Assembly (NCBI GenBank): GCA_029781865.1
Contig: JAKOVW010000090.1
Span: 96,355-160,354 of the forward strand
Source: Bacteroidota bacterium
Lineage (GTDB): Bacteria > Bacteroidota > Bacteroidia > Chitinophagales > Saprospiraceae
DNA length: 64,000 nucleotides
Direction: 5' to 3'
This document shows positions 45,552 to 54,771 of the stretch, piece by piece. The notes beneath the pieces were generated by a model that saw nothing but the letters and a program-made list of their open reading frames with translations, made no database searches and had not been told where the DNA came from. The translations under genes were made by a program, and so were the position numbers. How positions within the stretch are numbered: position 1 is the first letter of the stretch; every line of letters begins with the position of its first letter.

Positions 45552-46352
45552 ATGAAATCTACCAATTATCTAATGATCATCATGATTTTGGTTATGATGA
45601 TTACTTCTTGTAATGAAGATTCAAATGAAACTTTAAATAATGGTTTCTTAAATGTCAGTCTGGTCGCGGGAGCAGCCCAGTTTAATTCAGTCAACCTGGA
45701 TATAAAGACTGTTAAAGTTAAAAATAGCGATGGAGCAGTAGTATCGCTGAATACGCATTCTGCAGTTTACAATCTGCTTTCCCTCAATAATGACGAATTG
45801 CAGGTAGCGACCGGACAACTGGATTCAAAGCAAATTGTAGAAGTCATACTGGTATTAGGGCTCAATAATACAGTTGTTAAAAATGATGTCAGCTATCCTT
45901 TAATTCTTCCTGAATCAGGCGAAATGGTATTGCATGCTCCGATTCACAAAACAGTTCTTCCGGGTTCATCAAATTTTATACTTCTTAATTTTGATCTGAT
46001 GCATTCTATTACATCTCAGACTGCCGGTCATTATTTGTTTCAACCGGTCTTCAGGGCAATCGATGACTCATTGACGGGTACGATAACTGGCCGGATTGTT
46101 CCTGCTGGTTTACATGGTACGGTCAGAGCAGTCACTACCGACCATATTACTTTTAGTTCAATAAGTCCAACAGGTCAATTCAGGATAAGGGGATTAATGC
46201 CAGGCAATTATTCCGTATCTGTAATTCCGGAAGATACTTTTTTATCAAAGACTATCAACAATATTAAGGTTGATGCAGGTTCTTCTGTTGATCTAGGGTT
46301 AATCAGAATTGAAGAGCATTGCGATTTTTGCAAAATAAAAGAACGGTTATAA
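45552..46352 (+). CDS. DUF4382-type lipoprotein
   Basis: The 266-aa protein begins with a lipoprotein signal (MIIMILVMMITSC, lipobox ITSC, Cys20). It is followed by a DUF4382-like domain (GFLNVSLVAGAAQFNSVNLDIKTVKVKNSDG, then YNLLSLNNDE...LATGQL-type strands), typical of Bacteroidota surface lipoproteins. The C-terminal part (about 165-250, TGTITGRIVPAGLHGTVRAV ... GNYSVSVIPED) resembles a carboxypeptidase-regulatory-like beta sandwich. It is probably a periplasmic or outer-membrane-anchored protein of unknown ligand. The barrel protein gene follows closely and may be co-transcribed. Confidence 0.85.
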   Translation: MKSTNYLMIIMILVMMITSCNEDSNETLNNGFLNVSLVAGAAQFNSVNLDIKTVKVKNSDGAVVSLNTHSAVYNLLSLNNDELQVATGQLDSKQIVEVILVLGLNNTVVKNDVSYPLILPESGEMVLHAPIHKTVLPGSSNFILLNFDLMHSITSQTAGHYLFQPVFRAIDDSLTGTITGRIVPAGLHGTVRAVTTDHITFSSISPTGQFRIRGLMPGNYSVSVIPEDTFLSKTINNIKVDAGSSVDLGLIRIEEHCDFCKIKERL

Positions 46353-46427
46353 TAGTAAATGAAGAAGGCTGAACATGTAAAAAATAAATTATGTTCCAGA
46401 CCTATTTTATTCACAAAATCAAACGCC

Positions 46428-47039
46428 ATGAAAGCTAAAATGTTAAGTATTCTCATTGTGAACGGATTGATTTTCTGTTCAACAGTACAATTTGCTCAAT
46501 CAATTGACTTTGGTCTGACAGCCGGAGTATCCACCGGATCGGTAAAGATTTCAGAAATTGGAAACTCCATAACCAATACCATTCACGGAGATGGAATTTT
46601 AGGATTTGAAGGTGGAATTTTTACCCGGTTAAATTTCGATCCGCTTTCCGTTAAAGGTATGTTGTTGTATGCGTGGAGGAAAGGTAGTTCCGAATTTACC
46701 AATGGAGATGGAACTGTAAAAAGTTCAGAGCTCTCAGTGGGTAAAATAGAACTTCCGGTACTGTTTGGTCTTCGGCTTATTGGTCCGGTTCGGTTTGAAT
46801 TAGGTCCTGTGGTCAATTGGATTGTTCATGAAAATCATTTAGCGGATGAAACATTTAATCTCCGAAAGACAGGTTATGGGTATCGAATTGGAGCAGCCGT
46901 TGAGTTAGGTCAGTTAAGTCTTGGTCTTTCGTATCAGGGTCTCAAGAATAAATCAGACGGAACCAATACAGCAACTTATGCTTCACCTGACGAGTTGATT
47001 TTTAGCTTGTCTCTATTGTTGAGTAGAAGTAATCATTAA
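46428..47039 (+). CDS. Outer-membrane beta-barrel (PorT-like) protein
   Basis: The track starts at 46359, but the ATG at 46428 begins a clean signal peptide (MKAKMLSILIVNGLIFCSTVQFAQS), so I use that start (203 aa). The mature protein has alternating strands, starting with IDFGLTAGVSTGSVKIS. It contains a GILGFEGGIFTRLNFD segment, YGYRIGAAVELGQLSLGLSYQGL, and a final strand ending in LSLLLSRSN. This fits the outer_membrane_beta-barrel (PorT) family. It lies 75 bases after the DUF4382 lipoprotein gene. Function unknown. Confidence 0.85.
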   Translation: MKAKMLSILIVNGLIFCSTVQFAQSIDFGLTAGVSTGSVKISEIGNSITNTIHGDGILGFEGGIFTRLNFDPLSVKGMLLYAWRKGSSEFTNGDGTVKSSELSVGKIELPVLFGLRLIGPVRFELGPVVNWIVHENHLADETFNLRKTGYGYRIGAAVELGQLSLGLSYQGLKNKSDGTNTATYASPDELIFSLSLLLSRSNH

Positions 47040-47220
47040 TTGTCACTAGTAACTTGCACATTTAAGAATTTATGAATACTTTTTGAAAATGATCTTTTGT
47101 CAGAGGAATATAATAATAGTGCATACCGCTATTTCATTTTTTGATTTGCTCCAAATTCTTAAATGAATTAAAAACAAGGCAAGATCTTATTCCATTGATG
47201 TAATTTGATATGCCTGAAAG

Positions 47221-47256
47221 TAAAAAGGAGTTACAAAAGTAATTTTGTAACTCCTT
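47221..47256 (-). terminator. Terminator of the tRNA-Ala fragment (left copy)
   Basis: A perfect 14-bp inverted repeat (aaggagttacaaaa / ttttgtaactcctt) with a 4-nt loop sits just past the 3' end of the tRNA fragment on the minus strand and is followed there by T residues. It is probably the original terminator of the tRNA-Ala gene. Confidence 0.85.
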
Positions 47257-47262
47257 GATGAT

Positions 47263-47308
47263 TGGTGGAGGATCAGGGATTCGAACCCAGGACCCCCTGC
47301 GTGCAAGG
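47263..47308 (-). repeat. attachment-site copy 1: 3' part of tRNA-Ala(UGC), with encoded CCA
   Basis: Read on the minus strand this is the 3' half of a tRNA: CTTGCAC anticodon loop (TGC, Ala), T arm GGTTCGAATCC and acceptor ATCCTCCA followed by CCA. The 5' half is absent, and even the 5' side of the anticodon stem is broken. A 44-base identical copy lies at 55753-55796. A tyrosine recombinase gene starts 100 bases away, as expected for an att duplicate. Confidence 0.9.
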
Positions 47309-47410
47309 AAGTTTCTCTTGATTTTTCTAGGGTTTTAGATACACTATATCAGTAGGTTACATATTTGACATTTTGTAATAAGTCAATGATTTAACCATTA
47401 ATCTGAACCC

Positions 47411-48595
47411 ATGCAATTAGTCAAGATCAAACTCTTCAAATCGAAGAAACACAAGAACGGGAAGTACCCGATTGTCCTACAGGTAAATCGGGCGGGATAC
47501 AAACGTATTTTCCTACCATTGGAAGCTATAGAGAAAAATTTCGATGATTCCATTGGCCGTTACCGCAAAAACGAAGACAACCACAATCAGAAAAATCTAA
47601 TACTTCAAAAGTATGAAGCAATGGCCGGAAGGTTAATGGATGATTACCTATTGTCCGGCAAGCATTTTGATTTCGAGGATTTCAAACAAAAATTTACCAC
47701 AGGTAAAAAGACCGTCGGTGTTTACGAGATGTTTGAAACGATCATTAAGGAAAACAATGCAAAAGAGAAATTGAAAACAGGAGAGGCGTATCGGGATGCC
47801 ATGCGTTCCTTGAAGAAATATAGACCTGGTAAACTTAATTTCACTGATATTGACTACAAGTTTCTCAAAGGTTATGAAAAACACTTGTTCGAAAGAGGAG
47901 TGGGTGGTGGAGGTGCAAATCTTTACATCCGTACTCTTAGAGCTTGTTACAATGAAGCAATCAAAAGAGGATTTGTACAAGTGGAGAATTATCCGTTCAA
48001 ATCACAAGCCAAACCAAATGGATATTCATTTTCACATCTGAAATCAACGAGGAAAGTAAGAGCGATCAATGTAGAAGATCTTCAAAAATTAAAGGAGTAC
48101 CCACCATGTTTAGAATTAGATCTATGGTTGTTCTCCTATTATTGCGGAGGCATTAATTTATGGGATATGACCTTGCTCAAATCCGCCAATATTTACAATG
48201 ACTTATTACAGTACACTAGATCTAAAACTGGTGACAAGTTCACAATAAAACTCAGAGAAGAAGCAAAAGAGAACCTGATAAAATATCAAGGTGGTGAGTA
48301 TCTATTTCCAATACTGTTTGATTATCACGAAACAATGCGGCAGAAAAAAGATAGGCTAAAAAGGATGGCCAAGCAAATAAACAAGACGCTCAGATCAATT
48401 GCAAAAAAGCTGAATATCGATGTCCGATTTACCTTTTATACGGCCAGACATACTATGGCAAGTATTCTTCTTGATCGTGGAGTTGATCCGGTTACTATTC
48501 AGTCGGTACTTGGGCATACTAACTTAAAAACTACTCAAGGGTATCTTGAAAGTCTTAAAAAGAATGCGGTGGATGATGCAATTTCCGTTTTATAA
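47411..48595 (+). CDS. Tyrosine recombinase (island 1 integrase)
   Basis: This is a site-specific recombinase of 394 aa with an arm-binding N-terminal domain (VKIKLFKSKKHKNGKYPIVL), a SAM-like core-binding domain (about 105-205) and a catalytic domain. R346-H347 (TARHTMAS), the LGHTNLKTTQGYLESL box and the nucleophile Y378 are present. The position where most integrases carry the first catalytic Arg (RGMxFxDM-type motif) here reads CGGINLWDM. This replacement is also seen in some Bacteroidota integrases. It starts 100 bases from the tRNA-Ala fragment and presumably catalyses integration there. Confidence 0.93.
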   Translation: MQLVKIKLFKSKKHKNGKYPIVLQVNRAGYKRIFLPLEAIEKNFDDSIGRYRKNEDNHNQKNLILQKYEAMAGRLMDDYLLSGKHFDFEDFKQKFTTGKKTVGVYEMFETIIKENNAKEKLKTGEAYRDAMRSLKKYRPGKLNFTDIDYKFLKGYEKHLFERGVGGGGANLYIRTLRACYNEAIKRGFVQVENYPFKSQAKPNGYSFSHLKSTRKVRAINVEDLQKLKEYPPCLELDLWLFSYYCGGINLWDMTLLKSANIYNDLLQYTRSKTGDKFTIKLREEAKENLIKYQGGEYLFPILFDYHETMRQKKDRLKRMAKQINKTLRSIAKKLNIDVRFTFYTARHTMASILLDRGVDPVTIQSVLGHTNLKTTQGYLESLKKNAVDDAISVL

Positions 48596-48618
48596 AGCCA
48601 TAATGTAGAGACCGTTTT

Positions 48619-48630
48619 CTTGCACGCAGG
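48619..48630 (+). repeat. Inverted 12-base copy of tRNA-Ala anticodon core
   Basis: The bases cttgcacgcagg match the anticodon stem-loop of the two tRNA-Ala fragments, but on the opposite strand, 23 bases after the integrase stop codon. An exact 12-mer by chance in this window is unlikely. Confidence 0.5.
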
Positions 48631-48679
48631 TTACTAAATTAAGTATTTCCCGCAATGCTTTACCGTAATTCCCGCGACC

Positions 48680-48701
48680 GCATACGTAAATTTGCGTATG
48701 C
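48680..48701. promoter_or_regulatory. 22-bp near-perfect palindrome (operator candidate)
   Basis: GCATACGtAAATTTgCGTATGC is symmetric except for one pair of positions. It lies about 85 bases after the integrase gene. Confidence 0.5.
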
Positions 48702-48732
48702 TGCCTGCGTATTTTGCTCAATCAGATGGCAT

Positions 48733-48822
48733 GAATTGTAACTTGTTACAATTTTATATTGCTATAAATAGTAATTAAGTATGCGATAAATACTATTTCT
48801 TTTGCAACAAATACCATTTTTT
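48733..48822. repeat. 90-bp duplicated block, copy A
   Basis: It begins with a perfect inverted repeat (AATTGTAAC-TT-GTTACAATT, 48734-48753) and shares GCTATAAATAG-like and TTGCAACAAATACCATTTTTT stretches with copy B at 49213. Confidence 0.7.
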
Positions 48823-49212
48823 ACAATAATTTCATTGTTCTAGTAAACTTCTCTCTGATTTTGTTATAAATTTGAATTAGACGTTAAATCCTTAGACTAT
48901 GAACAGGACAAATAAACCAGAAGTTATTATTCTTGAACCATTCTACAAGCAGCACGTTCACTCTTGTGTCAATCACACTATTCTGGAGCCATCCGATTTC
49001 ATTAATCAAATCAAAAGAAGTACTCACGGCATTCACACTTACCATTCTTCTTGTAATCATCCCGGCGTCCCTTGCGGCACTAAGTATCATCGTGGTAGTG
49101 GACATGGATATTGTTATTATTGCAAACTGTGTAATTGATTACTATAAGTAAATCCCGCAATACCGTTGGGTAATTTCTGCAAGGCACTAGGTATTACATG
49201 AACACAAAACAA

Positions 49213-49302
49213 GAATTGTAACATCTTACAAAATTTTATTACTATAAATAGAAATTATGTAATAGTATTTAGACTATTTCGATTGCAACAAATACCATTT
49301 TT
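49213..49302. repeat. 90-bp duplicated block, copy B
   Basis: This is a diverged direct copy of the block at 48733. The inverted repeat has decayed to TTGTAACATCTTACAA, while the last 22 bases (TTGCAACAAATACCATTTTTT region) are identical. Confidence 0.7.
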
Positions 49303-49730
49303 TTGATTTTTGTACAAAATCAGGGTTTTCCCTGATATTTTTCGAAACGACTTGTAATACCTTCGCTTTAGTTCTAATCCCATGACTTCACTTCACTGGT
49401 CATGTAATTCTCGTCACAAGAATTTATTGTCCGACAGAATATATTCGGTTCTGCAAGCTGGAAATTAATTTGTTTCGTAATTGATTTTCTTGATTTGATT
49501 ATTTAACTTTTTATCCACTTAGTATGAATACAAGCGATTCTACTCCACCAAGCAACTAAGGGCTGATTTATTTACTCATGCCGATTACTTCTCTCAAGAA
49601 CTGTTAACTCTTCCCCGCAAGAATTAAACCGATTGCTCAGAGAAACCCTTCTGATAGATCTAAATTGAGCACTTCTTCAACTAGGTCAGCCTCATTGCCC
49701 TAAGCATCCTCCTTAATGAAATAAGAATAT

Positions 49731-49748
49731 ATCTGTGCGCTCACAGAT
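49731..49748. promoter_or_regulatory. Inverted repeat upstream of the M43-type gene
   Basis: ATCTGTG-CGCT-CACAGAT is a perfect 7-bp-arm inverted repeat 59 bases before the start codon and could be an operator. No factor can be assigned. Confidence 0.35.
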
Positions 49749-49806
49749 GTAATGAAGCTGATTTTGGATTTTTGGTTTCTTATTATTTATTTCAAATTCT
49801 TTACTT

Positions 49807-52800
49807 ATGAAAAATCTATTTATTAAATACGTTTCGTCTCTTCTTTTATTTACGCTCATTTTTTCTAAAGATTTGTCGGCTCAAACTGGATGCGGTTTTT
49901 TAGCACCAGCAGAGGCAGAACCCATTTTTGAAAATTATACAAGTACTGATATTACAGTCTATTTAGCATTTCACATTATACGACGATCGAATCAAACAGG
50001 AGGAGCATCAAGTAGTGATCTAGGAAATTATATGACTGAATTGTATGATGTTTACCATACTTCAGGTATTTTTTTTGATACATTGTGCACAAATTTCATT
50101 GATAGCACTGCTCTTTACGATGATTGTGACAGCAAACTTAGAGCAAACTGGGCTAGTTTTCAATCAAGATTTGAATCGCCAAATGCTGTAAATGTATTTA
50201 TACATCCAGGTAGTTGCAGTGATGAATTTGGGAATGGAAATATTAACGGATATAGCTGCTGGATACAAAATAATGGCCATAGAAATTTGATTTCTCATGA
50301 AATTGGTCATGTTTTAAATCTTTTACACACATTCGAAAATTCGTATGGAATGTCTTGCTATAGCGATCCATCATCCTTAATTTATAAAGGAGACCTGTGT
50401 GAAGACACACCTCCTGATACCGGAATTCTATTTTTGTTTTTTAAAGATTGTAATTGGAGTGACTCCTTATGTGGATTAGATTCAAGATGTAATGATGGAT
50501 GTGGAAATTCACCTCATCTCGGTTTTGACCCAGGAATAATGATGTCTGATTATCATTCTTGTACTTCATTCTTTACTACTGATCAGCAGAATAGAATGAA
50601 GGATAAAATCCTAAACAATCGTTCAGGCTCATATTTTAATTTGCCTGTTGCCGATCTCATTTTAGATGACTCATTTGTAATTTCCACACCGTATCGTGCA
50701 GCAGCCAATATTATTATACAAAGTGGAGGCGTCTTAATTGTTACTTCTACTTTGTACATGCCAGAAAAAGCTAAAATAACAATTCAAGCTGGAGGCATAC
50801 TAAGTGTTAATGGAGGCACAATCACGAAAGGAAATTTTAAAGACATGTGCCATGAAAGAACAGGTGATCCCCGGTTTTGGCATGGTATAGAAATGCAATT
50901 CTCTAATTCATCTCCACCAAGATTTGCATGTGTAAACGGCACAATTGAGTACTCTGAAAACGGATTACATGGTCCAGATGGAAAACCCGCAGGAAATGGA
51001 TTGATAAGTATTTATAACAGTACTTTCAAAAACAATAAAGTGAGTATTTTCATAGAGAGACCGCCGTCTTTTTCATCACCCATATCAGTTAAAAGAACAA
51101 GGTTCTATCTTGATAATTCATTTCCTTTGAGTCAGTATTACACTCAAGTTCACATCGATCATTCAAAAATCTATTTTGACAGTTGTACTTTCGATAATCC
51201 GAATTATAAGAAACCTTTGACTGAATCTGCTTATGCTATAAGATCTATGAGTGCCGATGTGAGTGTTCAACATACAACTTTTAAGGATAGCATTTATGGC
51301 ATTCAGAGCATGAATTTTATGTCAAAGGCTACGCTTGGCGTTTCAATTTGTCGATTTTTGACAACACGAATAGGAATTAACATTTTCAACCACAATAGTT
51401 ATTCCATCACAAAAGACACATTTGATTCCTCAGTTAAATTTGGGCTTTTAAGTAATGAATGTTCTGGCTATATCATAAATAATAATTATTTTAGAAGAGG
51501 CGGAGGTGGTGCAGTTACTGATTCAGCAGGAATCCAGATGAATAGTTCTGGTTTAGGTGAAAACGTAATAGAAAAAAATGTGTATACTGCGGTTAAACAT
51601 GGTCACGTAACTAATGGTATAAATGGTGATGTTGTTAGAATGGTGGGTCTGAAATTTTATTGCAATGATTTTTCTAGTATGTCTGGTAACGATGAAAACG
51701 TTTTCAATGGTCAAGTAAACGGAATACAAGGATTAAGTGATATTGGTGCAGGGAACACCGCAGGCGATGATCAGGTTGATCATGCACTTAATTTTACTTT
51801 TGGAGCACCAAAAGATGTTATGGTGTATTATTATAAAAGTGGTATCAGCTCACATACACCGGATTCTGATCCTAAATACAGAATGACTAAAACTCCTGTT
51901 AGTTCTTATAATTGCAGCAGATCATACAAAAAGCCGGATACCGTTTCGCATTTAGTTACATATCAAAAATATGTTGACAGTTCAGATCTCCGCAAAACCC
52001 AACGTACAGATTCAATTGATGGAGGTAATACCACCACTTTGCTAACTTATATTGGCGCAGCCAATTCAGGAAATGCTACAACTTTGTATAATCACCTCAT
52101 AAATAAATCGCCTTGGTTAAGTGAAGCCGTTGTATTGGCAGCCTACAATCGATCAGATATTTTTGACTCAACAAAGCGAGCCCAAATAATTTTTAATAAT
52201 CCAGATGCAATGAGGTCAGGAGCTTTAAGAGCAGATATAAGAGATGCGGATTCACCTTTGCCGACTTCATCCTTAGATGCATTAGATACCTTAACATTGT
52301 ATACTACGTCTAGGACAGCATTTGAAGCTGAAATAACGGAGTTAGATTTGTTTAAAAGTATGGTTTGTTATGATATTTTAAATCAATTAAAATTAGATAC
52401 GGTAGATCAATCTGATAGTATTCTAGTTTGGCTCGAAAGGGTCGGTGATTATCTTTCAAAAAGAGAGATTATGGAAACTCATTTTGAAAACGGTGATTTT
52501 ACGGACGCCAGTTCTGCTTTATCAGATTTGGAAGAAATGGAAAACTTAAGTGAAGATGAAATTTCTGATATTGAAGGATTACCTGATTTGTTAGATTACA
52601 TTGCTACAGTTAGGGATGATAAACGATATGAAGGTAATTTATCACCCGAAGAAATTGAGTGGATGATTGATTATGCGGAGAATAACGATAATCAGAGTGG
52701 TCGCGAGGTCAGATCTGCGTTATTGTTTTATTATGATATTAATGTTGATGAACCTGAAGCCCTCCGGCAATCAAAATATCGCAAACCAAATCCTGAAGGA

Positions 52801-53085
52801 GTACAAGTAAAGGTTATAGATTCGAAAGCAATTAGCAAGAAGGATTTTATCATTTATCCAAATCCTTCGAAAGACGAATTGATAATAAGTGTACCCACTG
52901 AAGACAAAGGAGACAGATGGAATGTGAAAATCATAGATCTTGATGGAAAAATATTAAAAGAGGCCGGCAGTAATAATTCTGCTTTCAAAGTTGGAATAAA
53001 TCAAATTCCTACAGGAATTTTTATTGTCCAATTATCGAATTTAAAGGGTAACCGTTTTACAAAAAGAATACAGGTAATTAAATAG
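49807..53085 (+). CDS. Large secreted M43-like metalloprotease with beta-helix region and T9SS tail
   Basis: The 1092-aa protein has a signal peptide (about 1-25, ending LSAQ). The metzincin domain has the zinc motif HEIGHVLNLLHTFE starting at H164 and a probable Met-turn in IMMSDYHSC; both match M43 pappalysin/cytophagalysin enzymes. From about 290 to 680 follows a beta-helix-like region with GGVLIVTSTLYM and IQAGGILSVNGG repeats. A helical, acidic segment spans about 790-990 (LEEMENLSEDEISDIEGL). The end (IYPNPSKDELII ... PTGIFIVQLSN) is a type A T9SS sorting domain. It is cargo of island 1; the substrate is unknown. Confidence 0.9.
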   Translation: MKNLFIKYVSSLLLFTLIFSKDLSAQTGCGFLAPAEAEPIFENYTSTDITVYLAFHIIRRSNQTGGASSSDLGNYMTELYDVYHTSGIFFDTLCTNFIDSTALYDDCDSKLRANWASFQSRFESPNAVNVFIHPGSCSDEFGNGNINGYSCWIQNNGHRNLISHEIGHVLNLLHTFENSYGMSCYSDPSSLIYKGDLCEDTPPDTGILFLFFKDCNWSDSLCGLDSRCNDGCGNSPHLGFDPGIMMSDYHSCTSFFTTDQQNRMKDKILNNRSGSYFNLPVADLILDDSFVISTPYRAAANIIIQSGGVLIVTSTLYMPEKAKITIQAGGILSVNGGTITKGNFKDMCHERTGDPRFWHGIEMQFSNSSPPRFACVNGTIEYSENGLHGPDGKPAGNGLISIYNSTFKNNKVSIFIERPPSFSSPISVKRTRFYLDNSFPLSQYYTQVHIDHSKIYFDSCTFDNPNYKKPLTESAYAIRSMSADVSVQHTTFKDSIYGIQSMNFMSKATLGVSICRFLTTRIGINIFNHNSYSITKDTFDSSVKFGLLSNECSGYIINNNYFRRGGGGAVTDSAGIQMNSSGLGENVIEKNVYTAVKHGHVTNGINGDVVRMVGLKFYCNDFSSMSGNDENVFNGQVNGIQGLSDIGAGNTAGDDQVDHALNFTFGAPKDVMVYYYKSGISSHTPDSDPKYRMTKTPVSSYNCSRSYKKPDTVSHLVTYQKYVDSSDLRKTQRTDSIDGGNTTTLLTYIGAANSGNATTLYNHLINKSPWLSEAVVLAAYNRSDIFDSTKRAQIIFNNPDAMRSGALRADIRDADSPLPTSSLDALDTLTLYTTSRTAFEAEITELDLFKSMVCYDILNQLKLDTVDQSDSILVWLERVGDYLSKREIMETHFENGDFTDASSALSDLEEMENLSEDEISDIEGLPDLLDYIATVRDDKRYEGNLSPEEIEWMIDYAENNDNQSGREVRSALLFYYDINVDEPEALRQSKYRKPNPEGVQVKVIDSKAISKKDFIIYPNPSKDELIISVPTEDKGDRWNVKIIDLDGKILKEAGSNNSAFKVGINQIPTGIFIVQLSNLKGNRFTKRIQVIK

Positions 53086-53094
53086 GATTCACTT

Positions 53095-53144
53095 TAAATC
53101 GGGATATTTATAAGAGTTTCTTATATTTATCCCGATTTATTTTT
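53095..53144 (+). terminator. Long-hairpin intrinsic terminator
   Basis: Arms taaatcgggatatttataag and cttatatttatcccgattta pair almost fully around a short loop and are followed by TTTTTG. It overlaps the T-rich lead-in to the next gene. Confidence 0.75.
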
Positions 53145-53151
53145 GTGTCAA

Positions 53152-54765
53152 ATGAAATCATTAACACTCGCTATCTTAACTCTTGTAAGCTACGAACTGC
53201 TTTCTCAGCCTTACTTTAGTAGAGTTTATACTGTACCGGAAGATGGCACAGGTCTATTGAATGTTTGGCCAAATTATCTTCGAGCTGTATTTCCAACGGA
53301 TAGCCTTATTTATTCTTTTGGTTATTCGGCAGACACGACATATAAACAAGTCGATGGAACTGGCTTTTTCGTTTTCAACACTGAAGGAACTCTTTTAGAG
53401 TATTATCACATTAAGGATTCAGATGAATACAATTTCTTTTATCCCGAAGGAATTCACACGTGGGACGGAATAACATTTTATACTTCTTTCAATAACTTTT
53501 ATAAAGAGGAATCTATTTTAAAATTTAACAGATTTACGAAGCAACAAGAAGTGCTAAAAATTAGCAACTCTGTAATTCTAAATGGAGACATACTGAGAGG
53601 AAATATGGTTGTATCTCCGGACGGATGTCTTTTCACAGCTAGCGATATTGCAATAGATTCCTTGGGTTATAATTATAAAATACAAGTTACCAAAATTGAT
53701 ACTCAAGGAAAAATAAAATGGCAAACCATCATTGGTAAAGAACCAATTAATGTATTTATTAACACTTGCTATTCATCTTTTGCTGATAATATCGGAAATG
53801 TTTACGTCGGAGTAAATTGCTTTGATTACATGCCTGGAACTAGAACAAGTTTTCAAAGTTCTCTTTACAAACTAGACTCAAATGGAGTTATTAAGAATAA
53901 CTATAACTCTAAATTGGCTTATGAAGGATTCCATCATATATATGATATTACTCAAGATGCAAAAGGTTGGCTCTATCTATCGTCAAATTACAATTTCAAT
54001 GGCCAAACGTTTCCATTTGGCATTTATGGCTATGGTGTTATACAAATTTTAGACTCTAATTTGAACTTCAAGGGATTCGTAAATTTAAATTACGATACAA
54101 TTATTACCGCTCCTGAAATTAAATCTTATGAGAAAGTTATAAAAGCCAATGGAAATGATGGAATATTAGCTGGAGGATTGGAAATTAGAAAAGATTTTGT
54201 TGTCAATTATATTGATTCATTAAATCGTTTCGATACTTCGGAAATTGAACATTATGTGTTGACTCTTTTAAAAATAAACAAGGATAAAAATATTGAATGG
54301 AAAAGACATTATAGAATAAGAAATGGATACGATAATGGTTGGCTTTGGGATATAAAATCTTTTCAAGGAAAGGGTTATGTTATTGGCGCTCAATCTTTCG
54401 AAGGCCTGGCGTATGAGAAATTTAAAGAACCATATTATATGCCCTGGCTCCTCCGAGTCGACGACGACGGTTGCTTAATTCCAGGATGCGGAACTGTCAG
54501 TACGAAAGACCAAAAATCAAAAGACAAAGCACAAATTCTTGTCTATCCCAATCCAGCTTCCAATTACATAGTAATCCTTCATCCAGGCTCAGATAAAACG
54601 CATTACCAGGTCGTTTCCGCTGACGGTAAACTTATGGACGAGTTTTATTCTTTAATCGAGGGTGAGCAAATAATTGTTCCGGTGAATAGCTTTAGGTGTG
54701 GAAGATATTTTGTTAAGGCTGAAAGTAAAAGTGGCATTAGTTCGCAATCATTTATTAAGCAATAG
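53152..54765 (+). CDS. T9SS-exported protein with beta-propeller-like repeats
   Basis: The track begins at a TTG (53143); the ATG at 53152 gives a normal signal peptide (MKSLTLAILTLVSYELLSQP), so I use it (537 aa). The body reads as repeated strands of the type LxKLDSNGxIKN, VTKIDTQGKIKWQTIIG and LLKINKDKNIEWKRHY, typical of Bacteroidota secreted proteins with PQQ- or SBBP-like propeller blades. A type A T9SS sorting domain closes the protein (VYPNPASNYIVIL ... CGRYFVKAES). It follows the M43-like gene on the same strand, with a terminator hairpin between them. Function unknown; probably cell-surface. Confidence 0.85.
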   Translation: MKSLTLAILTLVSYELLSQPYFSRVYTVPEDGTGLLNVWPNYLRAVFPTDSLIYSFGYSADTTYKQVDGTGFFVFNTEGTLLEYYHIKDSDEYNFFYPEGIHTWDGITFYTSFNNFYKEESILKFNRFTKQQEVLKISNSVILNGDILRGNMVVSPDGCLFTASDIAIDSLGYNYKIQVTKIDTQGKIKWQTIIGKEPINVFINTCYSSFADNIGNVYVGVNCFDYMPGTRTSFQSSLYKLDSNGVIKNNYNSKLAYEGFHHIYDITQDAKGWLYLSSNYNFNGQTFPFGIYGYGVIQILDSNLNFKGFVNLNYDTIITAPEIKSYEKVIKANGNDGILAGGLEIRKDFVVNYIDSLNRFDTSEIEHYVLTLLKINKDKNIEWKRHYRIRNGYDNGWLWDIKSFQGKGYVIGAQSFEGLAYEKFKEPYYMPWLLRVDDDGCLIPGCGTVSTKDQKSKDKAQILVYPNPASNYIVILHPGSDKTHYQVVSADGKLMDEFYSLIEGEQIIVPVNSFRCGRYFVKAESKSGISSQSFIKQ

Positions 54766-54771
54766 AGGGAA

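Larger units (their letters stand above)
48596..49806. other. 1.2-kb non-coding stretch of island 1
   Basis: I see no convincing gene. The track's overlapping frames at 48884-49151 have no recognisable features. The stretch holds a 12-base copy of the tRNA anticodon core, a near-perfect 22-bp palindrome, two diverged copies of a 90-base block, a terminator-like hairpin at 49319-49343 (atcaggg/ccctgat followed by atttttc) and a long leader before the M43-type gene. Confidence 0.5.

Noticed and set aside
47263-47308. Functional tRNA gene
   Set aside because: Only the 3' half is present; the D arm and 5' acceptor strand are missing.
48884-49151. Three overlapping ORFs (48884-49105 minus, 48899-49138 and 48933-49151 plus) as genes
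   Set aside because: They overlap in three frames, none has a recognised family or clear signal, and composition is not gene-like; one has a hydrophobic tail but starts at TTG.
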